DNA of 6,796 bases from Flavobacteriaceae bacterium (GTDB lineage Bacteria > Bacteroidota > Bacteroidia > Flavobacteriales > Flavobacteriaceae): assembly GCA_030613745.1 (NCBI GenBank), contig JAUWLK010000149.1, positions 1 to 6,796 on the forward strand, given 5' to 3'. Under the pieces are notes generated by a model that ran no database searches, had not been told where the DNA came from, and worked only from the letters and a program-made list of their open reading frames with translations. Positions 1-6,372 of the stretch are shown piece after piece. Each line of letters starts with the position of its first letter. Position 1 is the stretch's first letter. The position numbers and the translations under genes are program-made.

Positions 1-1
1 C

Positions 2-799
2 GAAAAAATACAACGCAGAATTTTACAAGCAGAAAAAGAACGTAAAGATTTATCTGGTATAAGAAAATTAGCTCGAGAAAGAGCTAAAAAGGCTAGTTTA
101 CACAACAAAAAATTACGTGATTGTCGTACCCATTTAAACGAAATGAAAAAAGACAATCGTTTAGATAGTACTTTATTTATAACTGAGGGTGATTCGGCTA
201 GTGGTTCAATTACCAAATCAAGAAATGTAAATACACAAGCTGTTTTTAGCTTAAAAGGTAAACCATTGAATTCGTACGGATTAAGTAAAAAAATAGTATA
301 TGAAAATGAAGAATTTAACCTACTTCAAGCAGCCTTAAATATTGAAGATGGTATAGAAAATTTACGTTATAATAATATAGTTATTGCAACTGATGCTGAT
401 GTTGACGGTATGCATATAAGATTGTTATTAATTACATTTTTCTTACAATTTTTTCCAGAAGTAATAAAAGAAGGTCATTTATATATTTTAGAAACTCCCC
501 TATTTAGAGTTAGAGATAAAAAAGAGACTTTTTATAGTTATTCAGAAAATGAAAAAAAAGAAGCAATAAAAAAATTAAAAGGTAAACCGGAAATTACCCG
601 TTTTAAAGGTTTAGGAGAAATTTCACCAGATGAATTTGTACATTTTATTGGCAAAGACATTAGATTAGATCCTGTAATGATGGATAAAGAAACATCTATT
701 GATAAATTACTAGAATTCTATATGGGTAAAAACACACCAGACAGACAAAAATTTATTATCAATAACTTAAAAGTTGAATTAGACTTGATTGAGAGTTAA
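2..799 (+). CDS. parE: DNA topoisomerase IV subunit B (ParE), C-terminal 265 residues, 5' end outside window
   Basis: This is the ATPase/TOPRIM subunit of topoisomerase IV, which with ParC makes the double-strand break and passage that decatenates daughter chromosomes. The frame is open from base 2, so the gene starts upstream and the GHKL ATPase domain is missing; the ATG at 143 is internal. Fragment residues 1-47 are a basic, helical linker from the end of the transducer domain. The TOPRIM domain follows, with TEGDSASGS (catalytic Glu, fragment residue about 62), the SLKGKPLNSYGL segment, and TDADVDGMH (acidic Mg2+ ligands at about 131, 133 and 135). The closing RFKGLGEISPDEF motif is typical of type IIA B subunits. 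TOPRIM and tail look intact. ParE is preferred over GyrB because a ParC-like gene follows after only 2 nt (TAA-TA-ATG), implying co-transcription and probably translational coupling. GyrB is the main alternative. Confidence 0.93.
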   Translation, partial: EKIQRRILQAEKERKDLSGIRKLARERAKKASLHNKKLRDCRTHLNEMKKDNRLDSTLFITEGDSASGSITKSRNVNTQAVFSLKGKPLNSYGLSKKIVYENEEFNLLQAALNIEDGIENLRYNNIVIATDADVDGMHIRLLLITFFLQFFPEVIKEGHLYILETPLFRVRDKKETFYSYSENEKKEAIKKLKGKPEITRFKGLGEISPDEFVHFIGKDIRLDPVMMDKETSIDKLLEFYMGKNTPDRQKFIINNLKVELDLIES

Positions 800-801
800 T
801 A

Positions 802-3432
802 ATGCAAGAAGAAAACGAAAACATAAACGAAGAAATAAACAATCAGCCTGATTCAGCCCAAGATACCATTACTAAAGTTGATGGTATGTTTAAGGATTGG
901 TTTCTTGATTATGCATCATATGTAATACTTGAACGTGCTGTTCCGGGAATTAACGATGGTTTTAAACCGGTTCAACGACGTATCATGCAATCTATGAAAG
1001 ATTTGGATGATGGTCGGTATAACAAAGTTGCTAATTTGGTTGGTCATACTATGCAATATCACCCACATGGTGACGCAAGTATAGCAGATGCCTTGGTTCA
1101 ATTAGGACAAAAAGAGTTGCTTATTGACATGCAGGGTAACTGGGGAAATATCCTTACAGGAGATAGAGCTGCAGCTTCACGTTATATTGAAGCAAGATTG
1201 TCAAAATTTGCACATGCTGTGGTTTTCAATCCAAAAACTACCGAATGGCAATCATCTTATGATGGAAGAAGAAAAGAACCTATTGATTTACCTGTAAAAT
1301 TTCCTTTATTATTAGCTCAAGGTGCTGAAGGTATTGCAGTTGGTTTATCTACAAAAATATTACCGCATAATTTTAATGAATTGATCGATGCATCAATAAA
1401 AGTATTAAAAGGCAGAAGTTTTACAATATTTCCAGATTTTTTAACTGGTGGTATTGCTGATGTTTCTAATTATAATAATGGACTTAGAGGTGGAAAAGTT
1501 AGGGTTAGAGCTAAAATTTCACAACAAGATAAAACTACTTTAGTTATTACTGAAATACCCTACGGTACAACAACTACAACTCTTATAGATTCTATTTTAA
1601 AAGCAAATGAAAAAGGAAAGATAAAAATTAAGAAAATTGAAGATAATACTGCTAAAAATGTTGAAATTTTAGTTTACTTACACAGTGGTATTTCACCAGA
1701 CAAAACTATTGATGCTTTATATGCTTTTACCAATTGTGAAGTTTCAATTTCTCCATTATGCTGTATTATTCAAGATAACAAACCAATATTTATTGGTGTA
1801 TCAGAAGCTTTAAGATATTCAACAAATCATACTGTTGATTTATTAAAAAAAGAACTTGAAATACAGCTTAACGAATTAGAAGAGCAATGGCACTTTGCTT
1901 CTTTAGAGAGAATTTTTATTGAAAACAGAATTTATCGTGATATTGAAGAAGTTGAAACATGGAAAGGCGTAATTAAGGCTATAGATAAAGGCTTAAAACC
2001 ATTCACTAAAAATTTAAAAAGAATTGTAACAGAAGATGATATCATCCGCTTGACGGAAATTAAAATTAAAAAAATATCAAAATTTGATATTGATAAAGCC
2101 AAACTATTTATAGAAAATTTAGAAGATAAAATTGCAGGAGTTAAATATAATCTGGAAAATTTAATTGATTATACTATCAATTATTTTAAAGCTCTTAAAG
2201 TAAAATACGGAAAAGATCGAAAAAGAAAAACAGAAATTAGAGCTTTTGAAGATATTGTTGCTACTAAAGTTGTAATGCGCAACGCTAAATTGTATGTTAA
2301 TCGTGAAGAAGGATTTGTTGGAACAACACTAAAAAAAGATGAATATGTAGCCGATTGTGCTGATATTGATGATGTTATTGTTTTTAGAGCAGATGGTATG
2401 ATGATGATTACTAAAGTGGATAGTAAAACTTTTGTAGGTAAAAATATAATTCATGTAGCCGTGTTTAAAAAGAAAGACAAACGCACGATTTATAACATGA
2501 TTTATAAAGATGGTAAAAGCGGTACAACTTTTATGAAGCGTTTTTCAGTTACCGGAGTTACTCGTGATAAAGAATATGATTTAACTGCAGGAAATAAAAA
2601 TTCAAAAGTACTTTATTTTTCTGCAAACCCTAATGGTGAAGCCGAAATTGTGACGGTTAACCTACGTGCATCTAGCAGAATTAAAAAATTAAAATGGGAT
2701 ATTGATTTTGCTGATTTAGCAATAAAGGGAAGATCTAGCAGAGGTAATACTGTTACCAAAAATACAGTTAAAAGAATTGAATTAAAAGAAAAAGGTGTAT
2801 CCACTTTAAAACCCAGAAAAATATGGTTTGATGATACTGTTCAGAGACTAAACGTTGATGAGCGTGGTGATTTATTAGGTGAGTTTACTGCTGAAGACAG
2901 ATTATTAATAATCAATCAAAAAGGAATAGTTAAAACTCTCATACCAAATTTGAATATCCATTTTGATAATGATATGATTATTTTAGAAAAATGGGAACCC
3001 AATAAACCTATATCTGCAGTCTACTATGACGGTGAAAAGCAACGCTATTTGGTTAAACGATTTATGATTGAAAATCCAAACAAAGAAGAAAAATTTGTTA
3101 CTGATCATCCAAATACACAATTACAAATTGTTGCAACAGATTATCGACCAATGATTGAAATAATATTTTCAAAAAAAAGCTTGGAAACCAGAATTTTAAA
3201 CTTTGAAGAATTTATTGCAATAAAAGGTGTTAAAGCAATTGGTAATCAATTAACTACTGATAAGATTAAATTAATTAATTTATTAGATCCATTACCTTAT
3301 GTAGAACCGGAAGTTAATGATGTAGAATTGGTTGATGAAGAAATTATAGATAACACCAATAACGAAGATAATAAAGAAAACAACGCAGATGAGCCACCAG
3401 TTGATGATGGCGGACAAACAACACTATTTTAA
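802..3432 (+). CDS. parC: DNA topoisomerase IV subunit A (ParC)
   Basis: This is the DNA-cleaving subunit of topoisomerase IV (876 aa). After an acidic N-terminal extension (about 1-25) the winged-helix/tower core begins at MFKDWFLDYASYVILERAVPG. The quinolone-pocket helix is YHPHGDASIADAL (86-98), and the catalytic tyrosine is Y128 in AAASRYIEARL. The middle part is helical and coiled-coil rich. The C-terminal part is a beta-pinwheel with a blade-like KGRSSRGNTV (642-651). There is no GyrA box (QRRGGKG), which favours ParC over GyrA. At 876 residues it is longer than the roughly 750 of E. coli ParC, partly through a D/E/N-rich tail (about 830-876) ending GGQTTLF. The residue matching E. coli GyrA Ser83 is Ala92, while Asp96 matches Asp87. 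It starts 2 nt after parE with no clear Shine-Dalgarno, as is usual in Bacteroidota. Two minus-strand open frames inside it are shadows. Confidence 0.95.
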   Translation: MQEENENINEEINNQPDSAQDTITKVDGMFKDWFLDYASYVILERAVPGINDGFKPVQRRIMQSMKDLDDGRYNKVANLVGHTMQYHPHGDASIADALVQLGQKELLIDMQGNWGNILTGDRAAASRYIEARLSKFAHAVVFNPKTTEWQSSYDGRRKEPIDLPVKFPLLLAQGAEGIAVGLSTKILPHNFNELIDASIKVLKGRSFTIFPDFLTGGIADVSNYNNGLRGGKVRVRAKISQQDKTTLVITEIPYGTTTTTLIDSILKANEKGKIKIKKIEDNTAKNVEILVYLHSGISPDKTIDALYAFTNCEVSISPLCCIIQDNKPIFIGVSEALRYSTNHTVDLLKKELEIQLNELEEQWHFASLERIFIENRIYRDIEEVETWKGVIKAIDKGLKPFTKNLKRIVTEDDIIRLTEIKIKKISKFDIDKAKLFIENLEDKIAGVKYNLENLIDYTINYFKALKVKYGKDRKRKTEIRAFEDIVATKVVMRNAKLYVNREEGFVGTTLKKDEYVADCADIDDVIVFRADGMMMITKVDSKTFVGKNIIHVAVFKKKDKRTIYNMIYKDGKSGTTFMKRFSVTGVTRDKEYDLTAGNKNSKVLYFSANPNGEAEIVTVNLRASSRIKKLKWDIDFADLAIKGRSSRGNTVTKNTVKRIELKEKGVSTLKPRKIWFDDTVQRLNVDERGDLLGEFTAEDRLLIINQKGIVKTLIPNLNIHFDNDMIILEKWEPNKPISAVYYDGEKQRYLVKRFMIENPNKEEKFVTDHPNTQLQIVATDYRPMIEIIFSKKSLETRILNFEEFIAIKGVKAIGNQLTTDKIKLINLLDPLPYVEPEVNDVELVDEEIIDNTNNEDNKENNADEPPVDDGGQTTLF

Positions 3433-3459
3433 AGATTTGAATTTGTAAAACAAGACAGG

Positions 3460-3945
3460 ATGGATATTATAAATAATTGGAAGGAGATAAGATTGCATTT
3501 TAATAAAAGTTTCCGTTCAAATTTTTATGTATCAATTGCATCAATTAGTTCAGAGAATACACCAACAATAACTCCAATAGGTTCTTTATTTTTAAATAAT
3601 GATCAAACCGGATTTTATTTTGAAAAATATCCTGTAAAATTACCTATGTATTCTAAAATAAATAGGAAAATATGTGTGTTGGCAGTTAATAGTAATCGCT
3701 GGTTTTGGTTAAAATCTTTATTTAAAGGAAAATTCAATTCCAATCCTGGAATCAAACTCTATGGCAAACTTGGAGAAAAAAGAAACGCTACTGAAATTGA
3801 GATTAAAAGACTGAATAGAAGAATGAAAATGACAAAAGGTATGAGTGGTCATAAATACTTATGGGGAAGTATGACAATGGTAAGAGAATTATCTTTTACA
3901 AAAGGAGAAAAAATCAATTTAGGAGAAATGACAATAAATTTATAA
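3460..3945 (+). CDS. Pyridoxamine 5'-phosphate oxidase-like FMN-binding split-barrel protein
   Basis: This is a 161-aa soluble protein with no signal peptide or membrane segment. Alternating beta strands fit the split-barrel flavin-binding fold: FYVSIASIS (22-30), TPTITPIGSLFL (34-45), GFYFEKYP (51-58), then KICVLAVN (70-77) and IKLYGKLGEK (98-107). The 'xxPIGSLFL...GFYFEKYP' layout is what PNPOx-like proteins use to hold FMN. A Trp/Lys-rich patch (WFWLKSLFKGKF, 81-92) and RMKMTKGMSGHKYLWG (121-136) are less familiar. Members of this superfamily reduce varied substrates or only bind flavin or heme, so the substrate cannot be named. It is probably not the vitamin B6 enzyme PdxH, which is longer and has a conserved C-terminus not seen here. 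The ATG lies 27 nt after parC, and the next gene begins 10 nt after the stop, suggesting one transcript. The family call rests on pattern recognition, not a search. Confidence 0.68.
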   Translation: MDIINNWKEIRLHFNKSFRSNFYVSIASISSENTPTITPIGSLFLNNDQTGFYFEKYPVKLPMYSKINRKICVLAVNSNRWFWLKSLFKGKFNSNPGIKLYGKLGEKRNATEIEIKRLNRRMKMTKGMSGHKYLWGSMTMVRELSFTKGEKINLGEMTINL

Positions 3946-3955
3946 ATATAAACAC

Positions 3956-4507
3956 ATGAAAACTTCTTATACATTATTCGATCGAATTTTACACTGGACT
4001 TTAGCATTTGGTATTCTATTCATAATGCTAACTGTTTTTTTACGATTAAATTGGATGGAAAAAAACCATGTAGCAGCAATACTAACTGATAATTTATCAA
4101 ATTTAGATATTGAAATTACTAAAGATCAAGCTATTAAAATTGCAAAGCAAATTCGTAAACCTATGTTTGATTGGCATATAACAATTGGATATGTAGTTGC
4201 AGGTCTTTTTGCATTAAGGATGTTATTTCATATTAATAATAAAAAATCTTTTAAACCTATAACTACAAAAGAGAAATTTCAAGCTTGGGTTTATAGAATT
4301 TTTTATGTCTTATTGGGAATTACTCTAACTACAGGATTATTGATCAAATTTGGTCCAGATTCTATACATGATTTAACTGAAGACATTCATAAACTAACCC
4401 TTTATTATATAATTCCGTTTTTGATCTTACATTTTACAGGAATTCTTTTAGCCGAACTGGGTTCAAAAAAAGGTATCATTTCAAAAATGATTGGAGGAGA
4501 AAAATAA
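3956..4507 (+). CDS. Cytochrome b561-like four-helix membrane protein
   Basis: This is a 183-aa inner-membrane protein with four hydrophobic helices at about 12-30, 74-92, 112-131 and 147-167. The histidines lie where b-type haem ligands sit in the cytochrome b561 / Ni-Fe hydrogenase b-subunit family: H13 in the opening DRILHWTLAFGI, H74 at the head of helix 2 (FDWHITIGY), H145 (EDIHK) at the head of helix 4, and H159 within helix 4 (LILHFTG). The charged 40-residue loop between helices 1 and 2 is larger than in a minimal b561. The expected role is electron transfer between membrane quinols and a partner protein. The gene is 10 nt behind the flavin-type split-barrel gene, which makes that protein a candidate partner, but nothing in the sequence proves it. 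It is the last gene of the plus-strand run before the convergent rdgB. The physiological electron donor and acceptor are unknown. Confidence 0.8.
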   Translation: MKTSYTLFDRILHWTLAFGILFIMLTVFLRLNWMEKNHVAAILTDNLSNLDIEITKDQAIKIAKQIRKPMFDWHITIGYVVAGLFALRMLFHINNKKSFKPITTKEKFQAWVYRIFYVLLGITLTTGLLIKFGPDSIHDLTEDIHKLTLYYIIPFLILHFTGILLAELGSKKGIISKMIGGEK

Positions 4508-4553
4508 TTTGAAAATGTGTTAATTTGATGATTGGTTAATTTGAAAATATTTT
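4506..4553 (+). repeat. Three imperfect 16-bp tandem units (AATTTGA core) in a convergent gap
   Basis: The heptamer AATTTGA begins at 4506, 4522 and 4538, exactly 16 nt apart. The units are AATTTGAAAATGTGTT, AATTTGATGATTGGTT and AATTTGAAAATATTTT. The first two bases belong to the stop codon of the b561 gene. I recall AATTTGAAAATG-type intergenic repeats as common in Bacteroidota chromosomes, but could not check this. The array lies between two gene ends, so a 3'-end or terminator-associated role, or simple decay of a dispersed repeat, are both possible. No GC-rich stem followed by a T-run was found here. Confidence 0.6.
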
Positions 4554-4596
4554 TCACTATTGTTTTCCTCTATGGTATTGTTAACTATTCTTTTAC

Positions 4597-5184
4597 TCAA
4601 TGAGTACTTGCGTTTATCTTTAAAAAACTTATTAATTCACTAATTGCCAAACCTCTATGAGAAATTTTTCCTTTTTCCTTTATACTCATCTCAGCAAATG
4701 ATTTATCAAAACCTACCGGTTTAAATATCGGATCATATCCAAAGCCTTCATTCCCTTGCTTTAGCTTTAATATTTCGCCTTTACAAACTCCCTTAAACTG
4801 ATACTGCTTATCATTCAAATTTAATGCAATTACTGTTCTAAATTGTGCTTTTCTATTGCTAATACCTTGCATTTCCTTTAGCATTTTTTGTAAATTATCC
4901 TCATAAGTTACATTTCTCCCTGCATATCTGGCAGACAGAACTCCTGGAGCACCATTTAAAGCCTCAACTTCTAAACCAGTATCATCCGCAAAGCAATCAT
5001 AACCATAATTTTTAGTTATATAATCTGCTTTAAGCCTGGCATTACCTTCAAGTGTATCTTCTGTTTCCTCAATATCTTCAACACAACCAATATCCTTTAA
5101 ACTTAATATTTCAATTCTATCAGACAATAAAGCTTTAACTTCTTTCACTTTATTTTTATTATTAGTAGCAAAAACTAATTTCAT
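4597..5184 (-). CDS. rdgB: RdgB/HAM1-family non-canonical purine NTP pyrophosphatase
   Basis: This cytosolic house-cleaning enzyme hydrolyses dITP, ITP and XTP to the monophosphate plus pyrophosphate, keeping deaminated purines out of DNA and RNA. At 195 aa it has the usual family length. The signature motifs are in order: the N-terminal phosphate-binding loop FATNNKNKVKE (5-15), EGNARLKA (46-53), the catalytic and metal-binding ADDTGLEVEALNGAPGV (66-82, Asp67/Asp68), SARYAG (84-89), the base-recognition GFGYDPIF (147-154) and SHRGLA (175-180). All look intact. The ATG (complement of 5182-5184) directly precedes the conserved MKLVFATNN start and has a plausible -7 element 22 nt upstream. It is the only minus-strand gene in the window, convergent with the parE-parC run and divergent from cysH, so it is probably transcribed alone. 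Confidence 0.95.
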   Translation of the reverse strand: MKLVFATNNKNKVKEVKALLSDRIEILSLKDIGCVEDIEETEDTLEGNARLKADYITKNYGYDCFADDTGLEVEALNGAPGVLSARYAGRNVTYEDNLQKMLKEMQGISNRKAQFRTVIALNLNDKQYQFKGVCKGEILKLKQGNEGFGYDPIFKPVGFDKSFAEMSIKEKGKISHRGLAISELISFLKINASTH

Positions 5185-5206
5185 ATTCTTAAAATTTTAT
5201 TAGAAA

Positions 5207-5214
5207 CAAAAGTA
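5207..5214 (-). promoter_or_regulatory. Candidate Bacteroidota -7 promoter element for rdgB
   Basis: On the minus strand this reads TACTTTTG, an exact match to the Bacteroidota -7 consensus TAnnTTTG. It sits 22 nt upstream of the rdgB ATG, which predicts a leader of roughly 15 nt. The -33 element (TTG/TTTG about 19 nt further upstream) is not clear; that stretch is mostly A/T. In a sequence this AT-rich a chance match is possible, but the position is right. Confidence 0.45.
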
Positions 5215-5253
5215 ATAATAAAATAAAAAACTGATTTTAAATTTTGAAATTAT

Positions 5254-5261
5254 TACATTTG
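5254..5261 (+). promoter_or_regulatory. Candidate Bacteroidota -7 promoter element for cysH
   Basis: TACATTTG matches TAnnTTTG exactly and ends 24 nt before the cysH ATG, predicting a transcript start near 5266-5268 and a leader of about 20 nt. A weak CTG stands where the -33 TTG would be expected. So short a leader leaves no room for a sulfur-responsive riboswitch such as a SAM aptamer. Any sulfur control would have to act at the promoter, and no operator was recognised. Confidence 0.4.
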
Positions 5262-5285
5262 ATGTGCCTTTAGAAAAGCAAAATA

Positions 5286-5939
5286 ATGACTATTGAAAAT
5301 ATAAAAAAAAGCATTGAAAAATATAGACAAGAAAAGTTAAAAATATTTGTTACTTCTTCTTTTCAAACCCATAGTATTCCATTATTACATATACTAAGTG
5401 AAATAGATAATTCTATTCCAGTAATGTTTATCAATACAGGTTATTTATTTCCTGAAACATTAATTTTTAGAGATGATATTGTAAAGCAATTCAATCTAAA
5501 CCTTGTAAATGTAACCACCTCTGTATCTAGAATTTATCAAAAAGATTGTAATGGTAATTTTTTATTTACTTCTGATCCTGATCGTTGTTGTTATATCAAT
5601 AAAACCCAACCTATGGAACCGATTCTAGCTGAATATGATGTTTGGATCAATGGGATTAGAGCTGATCAAAATACCAATAGAAAGCATATGAAAGTTGAGC
5701 AAAATGGAGCTTTTAACTGTAAGCGCTTCCATCCTATTTTAGAATGGAATAACAAAATGATTTACGATTATATTAAAGAACATAATTTACCTAAGCACCC
5801 ACTAGAAAACAAAGGATATTTAAGTATTGGCTGTGAGCCTTGTACTAGAAAATATGATATAACCAACAAACGTTCAGGGCGTTGGTTTGGATTAAATAAA
5901 ACAGAATGTGGTTTACATACGGATCTTGCGGGGAAGTGA
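5286..5939 (+). CDS. cysH: Assimilatory adenylyl-sulfate (APS/PAPS) reductase, [4Fe-4S] type
   Basis: This enzyme reduces activated sulfate (APS, possibly PAPS) to sulfite with thioredoxin-like electrons, feeding cysteine synthesis in the cytosol. The protein has 217 aa with an adenylyl-binding fold. It shows the TSSFQTHSIPLL loop (23-34), in the place of the SFGAED-type loop of the family, and INTGYLFPET (49-58), matching the usual LDTGxLFPET. The diagnostic cysteines are the pair C101-C102 (DPDRCCYINK) and C183-X2-C186 (GCEPCTR), which bind a [4Fe-4S] cluster in the APS-specific branch. The C-terminal WFGLNKTECGLH carries the catalytic cysteine C208. Because the cluster cysteines are present, APS (EC 1.8.4.10) is more likely than PAPS (EC 1.8.4.8) as substrate. 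Only six residues follow ECGLH, so the enzyme is complete. No other sulfate-assimilation gene (cysD/N/J/I) is adjacent. rdgB lies divergently across a roughly 100-nt gap. Confidence 0.9.
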   Translation: MTIENIKKSIEKYRQEKLKIFVTSSFQTHSIPLLHILSEIDNSIPVMFINTGYLFPETLIFRDDIVKQFNLNLVNVTTSVSRIYQKDCNGNFLFTSDPDRCCYINKTQPMEPILAEYDVWINGIRADQNTNRKHMKVEQNGAFNCKRFHPILEWNNKMIYDYIKEHNLPKHPLENKGYLSIGCEPCTRKYDITNKRSGRWFGLNKTECGLHTDLAGK

Positions 5940-5952
5940 AAAGTTTAAATAT

Positions 5953-5980
5953 CTCTCGCAAAGGCGCAAAGGCGCAAAAT
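5953..5980 (+). repeat. Left arm: CTCT + three 8-nt units (CGCAAAGG), inverted partner at 6407-6433
   Basis: After CTCT the sequence is CGCAAAGG, CGCAAAGG, CGCAAAAT in strict 8-nt register (5957-5980). Bases 5954-5980 match the reverse complement of 6407-6433 at 24 of 27 positions. The arm ends 9 nt before the ATG of the GxxExxY gene and is far richer in G+C than the surrounding intergenic DNA. I recall similar CGCAAAG-type repeats being dispersed in Bacteroidota genomes, but could not confirm it here. Confidence 0.8.
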
Positions 5981-5989
5981 TAAAATAAA

Positions 5990-6322
5990 ATGACTGAAAA
6001 TGAAATATCTAAAATAATAGTCAATTCTTGTTATCAAATTCATGTAAAACTTGGTCCAGGATTGTTAGAATCTGTTTATGAAGAAATTTTATATTCTGAA
6101 TTAATTGAACAAGGATTAATTGTTGAACGGCAAAAAGCAATACCTGTTATTTGGAAAGGAACTAAAATGAATCTTGGATTTAGAGCTGATTTAATTGTAG
6201 AAAATAAAGTAATCATTGAATTAAAATCTGTTGAATTAATTGCTCCGGTTCATCCTAAACAATTATTAACCTATTTGAAAATTACTGGTTTAAAACTTGG
6301 ATTATTAGTGAATTTTAATTAG
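5990..6322 (+). CDS. GxxExxY-family (PDDEXK_3) protein, probably shortened by an in-frame TAG
   Basis: This is a 110-aa soluble protein. It carries the name-giving motif G24-LL-E27-SV-Y30 within KLGPGLLESVYEEIL, then VIWKGTKMNLGFRADLIVENKVIIELKSVE (54-83), in which D67, E77 and K79 fit the D...ExK core of PD-(D/E)XK nuclease-fold proteins. HPKQLLTYLK (88-97) and LKLGLLVNFN (101-110) follow. Family members are small nuclease-like proteins of unestablished function, usually about 120-130 aa. This frame stops with TAG at 6320-6322 right after LVNFN. The next 14 codons in the same frame (ALIKNGITRIVSNL, then TAA) look like the missing conserved C-terminus, so the gene appears to carry one late nonsense change. 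All core motifs are upstream of it, so a stable product is possible. The gene lies within inverted CGCAAAGG-type repeats, with the ATG 9 nt after the left arm. No promoter was recognised. The family call is firm; nuclease activity is inferred from the fold. Confidence 0.85.
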   Translation: MTENEISKIIVNSCYQIHVKLGPGLLESVYEEILYSELIEQGLIVERQKAIPVIWKGTKMNLGFRADLIVENKVIIELKSVELIAPVHPKQLLTYLKITGLKLGLLVNFN

Positions 6323-6367
6323 GCTTTGATTAAAAATGGAATCACAAGAATTGTAAGTAACTTATAA
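6323..6367 (+). pseudogene. Detached in-frame 3' end of the GxxExxY gene
   Basis: Read on from the TAG in the same frame, these bases give ALIKNGITRIVSNL followed by TAA (6365-6367). The expected ending of intact GxxExxY proteins, from memory of the family, is NFN-x-x-L-x-K-x-G-I-x-R-x-V, which this stretch matches. The original gene therefore probably encoded 125 residues, with the codon now TAG being a sense codon one substitution away, such as TTG, AAG, GAG or CAG. It is not expected to be translated unless the TAG is read through. Confidence 0.7.
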
Positions 6368-6372
6368 AAATA

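Noticed and set aside
143..799. ATG at 143 as the true start of a short TOPRIM protein
   Set aside because: The frame is open back to base 2 and the preceding residues read as the normal ParE linker, so this is an internal methionine of a gene cut by the window edge.
916..1101. Minus-strand open frame of 61 codons inside parC
   Set aside because: It lies wholly antisense to the conserved catalytic core of parC, resembles no known protein, and is a shadow of that coding frame.
2613..2804. Minus-strand open frame of 63 codons inside parC
   Set aside because: It is antisense to the ParC pinwheel region. Its hydrophobic look comes from the complement of AT-rich codons, with no independent support.
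4542..4556. TGAAAA-TAT-TTTTCA hairpin as a terminator for the b561 operon
   Set aside because: The stem is almost all A-T and very short; such hairpins are expected by chance in this base composition.
4594..4606. Palindrome TACTCA-A-TGAGTA at the end of rdgB as a terminator
   Set aside because: The stem is only 6 bp with a one-base centre, partly inside the rdgB coding end, and has no T-run after it on either strand.
5262..5285. Sulfur-responsive riboswitch upstream of cysH
   Set aside because: The leader predicted from the -7 element is about 20 nt, and no aptamer-like stems are present.
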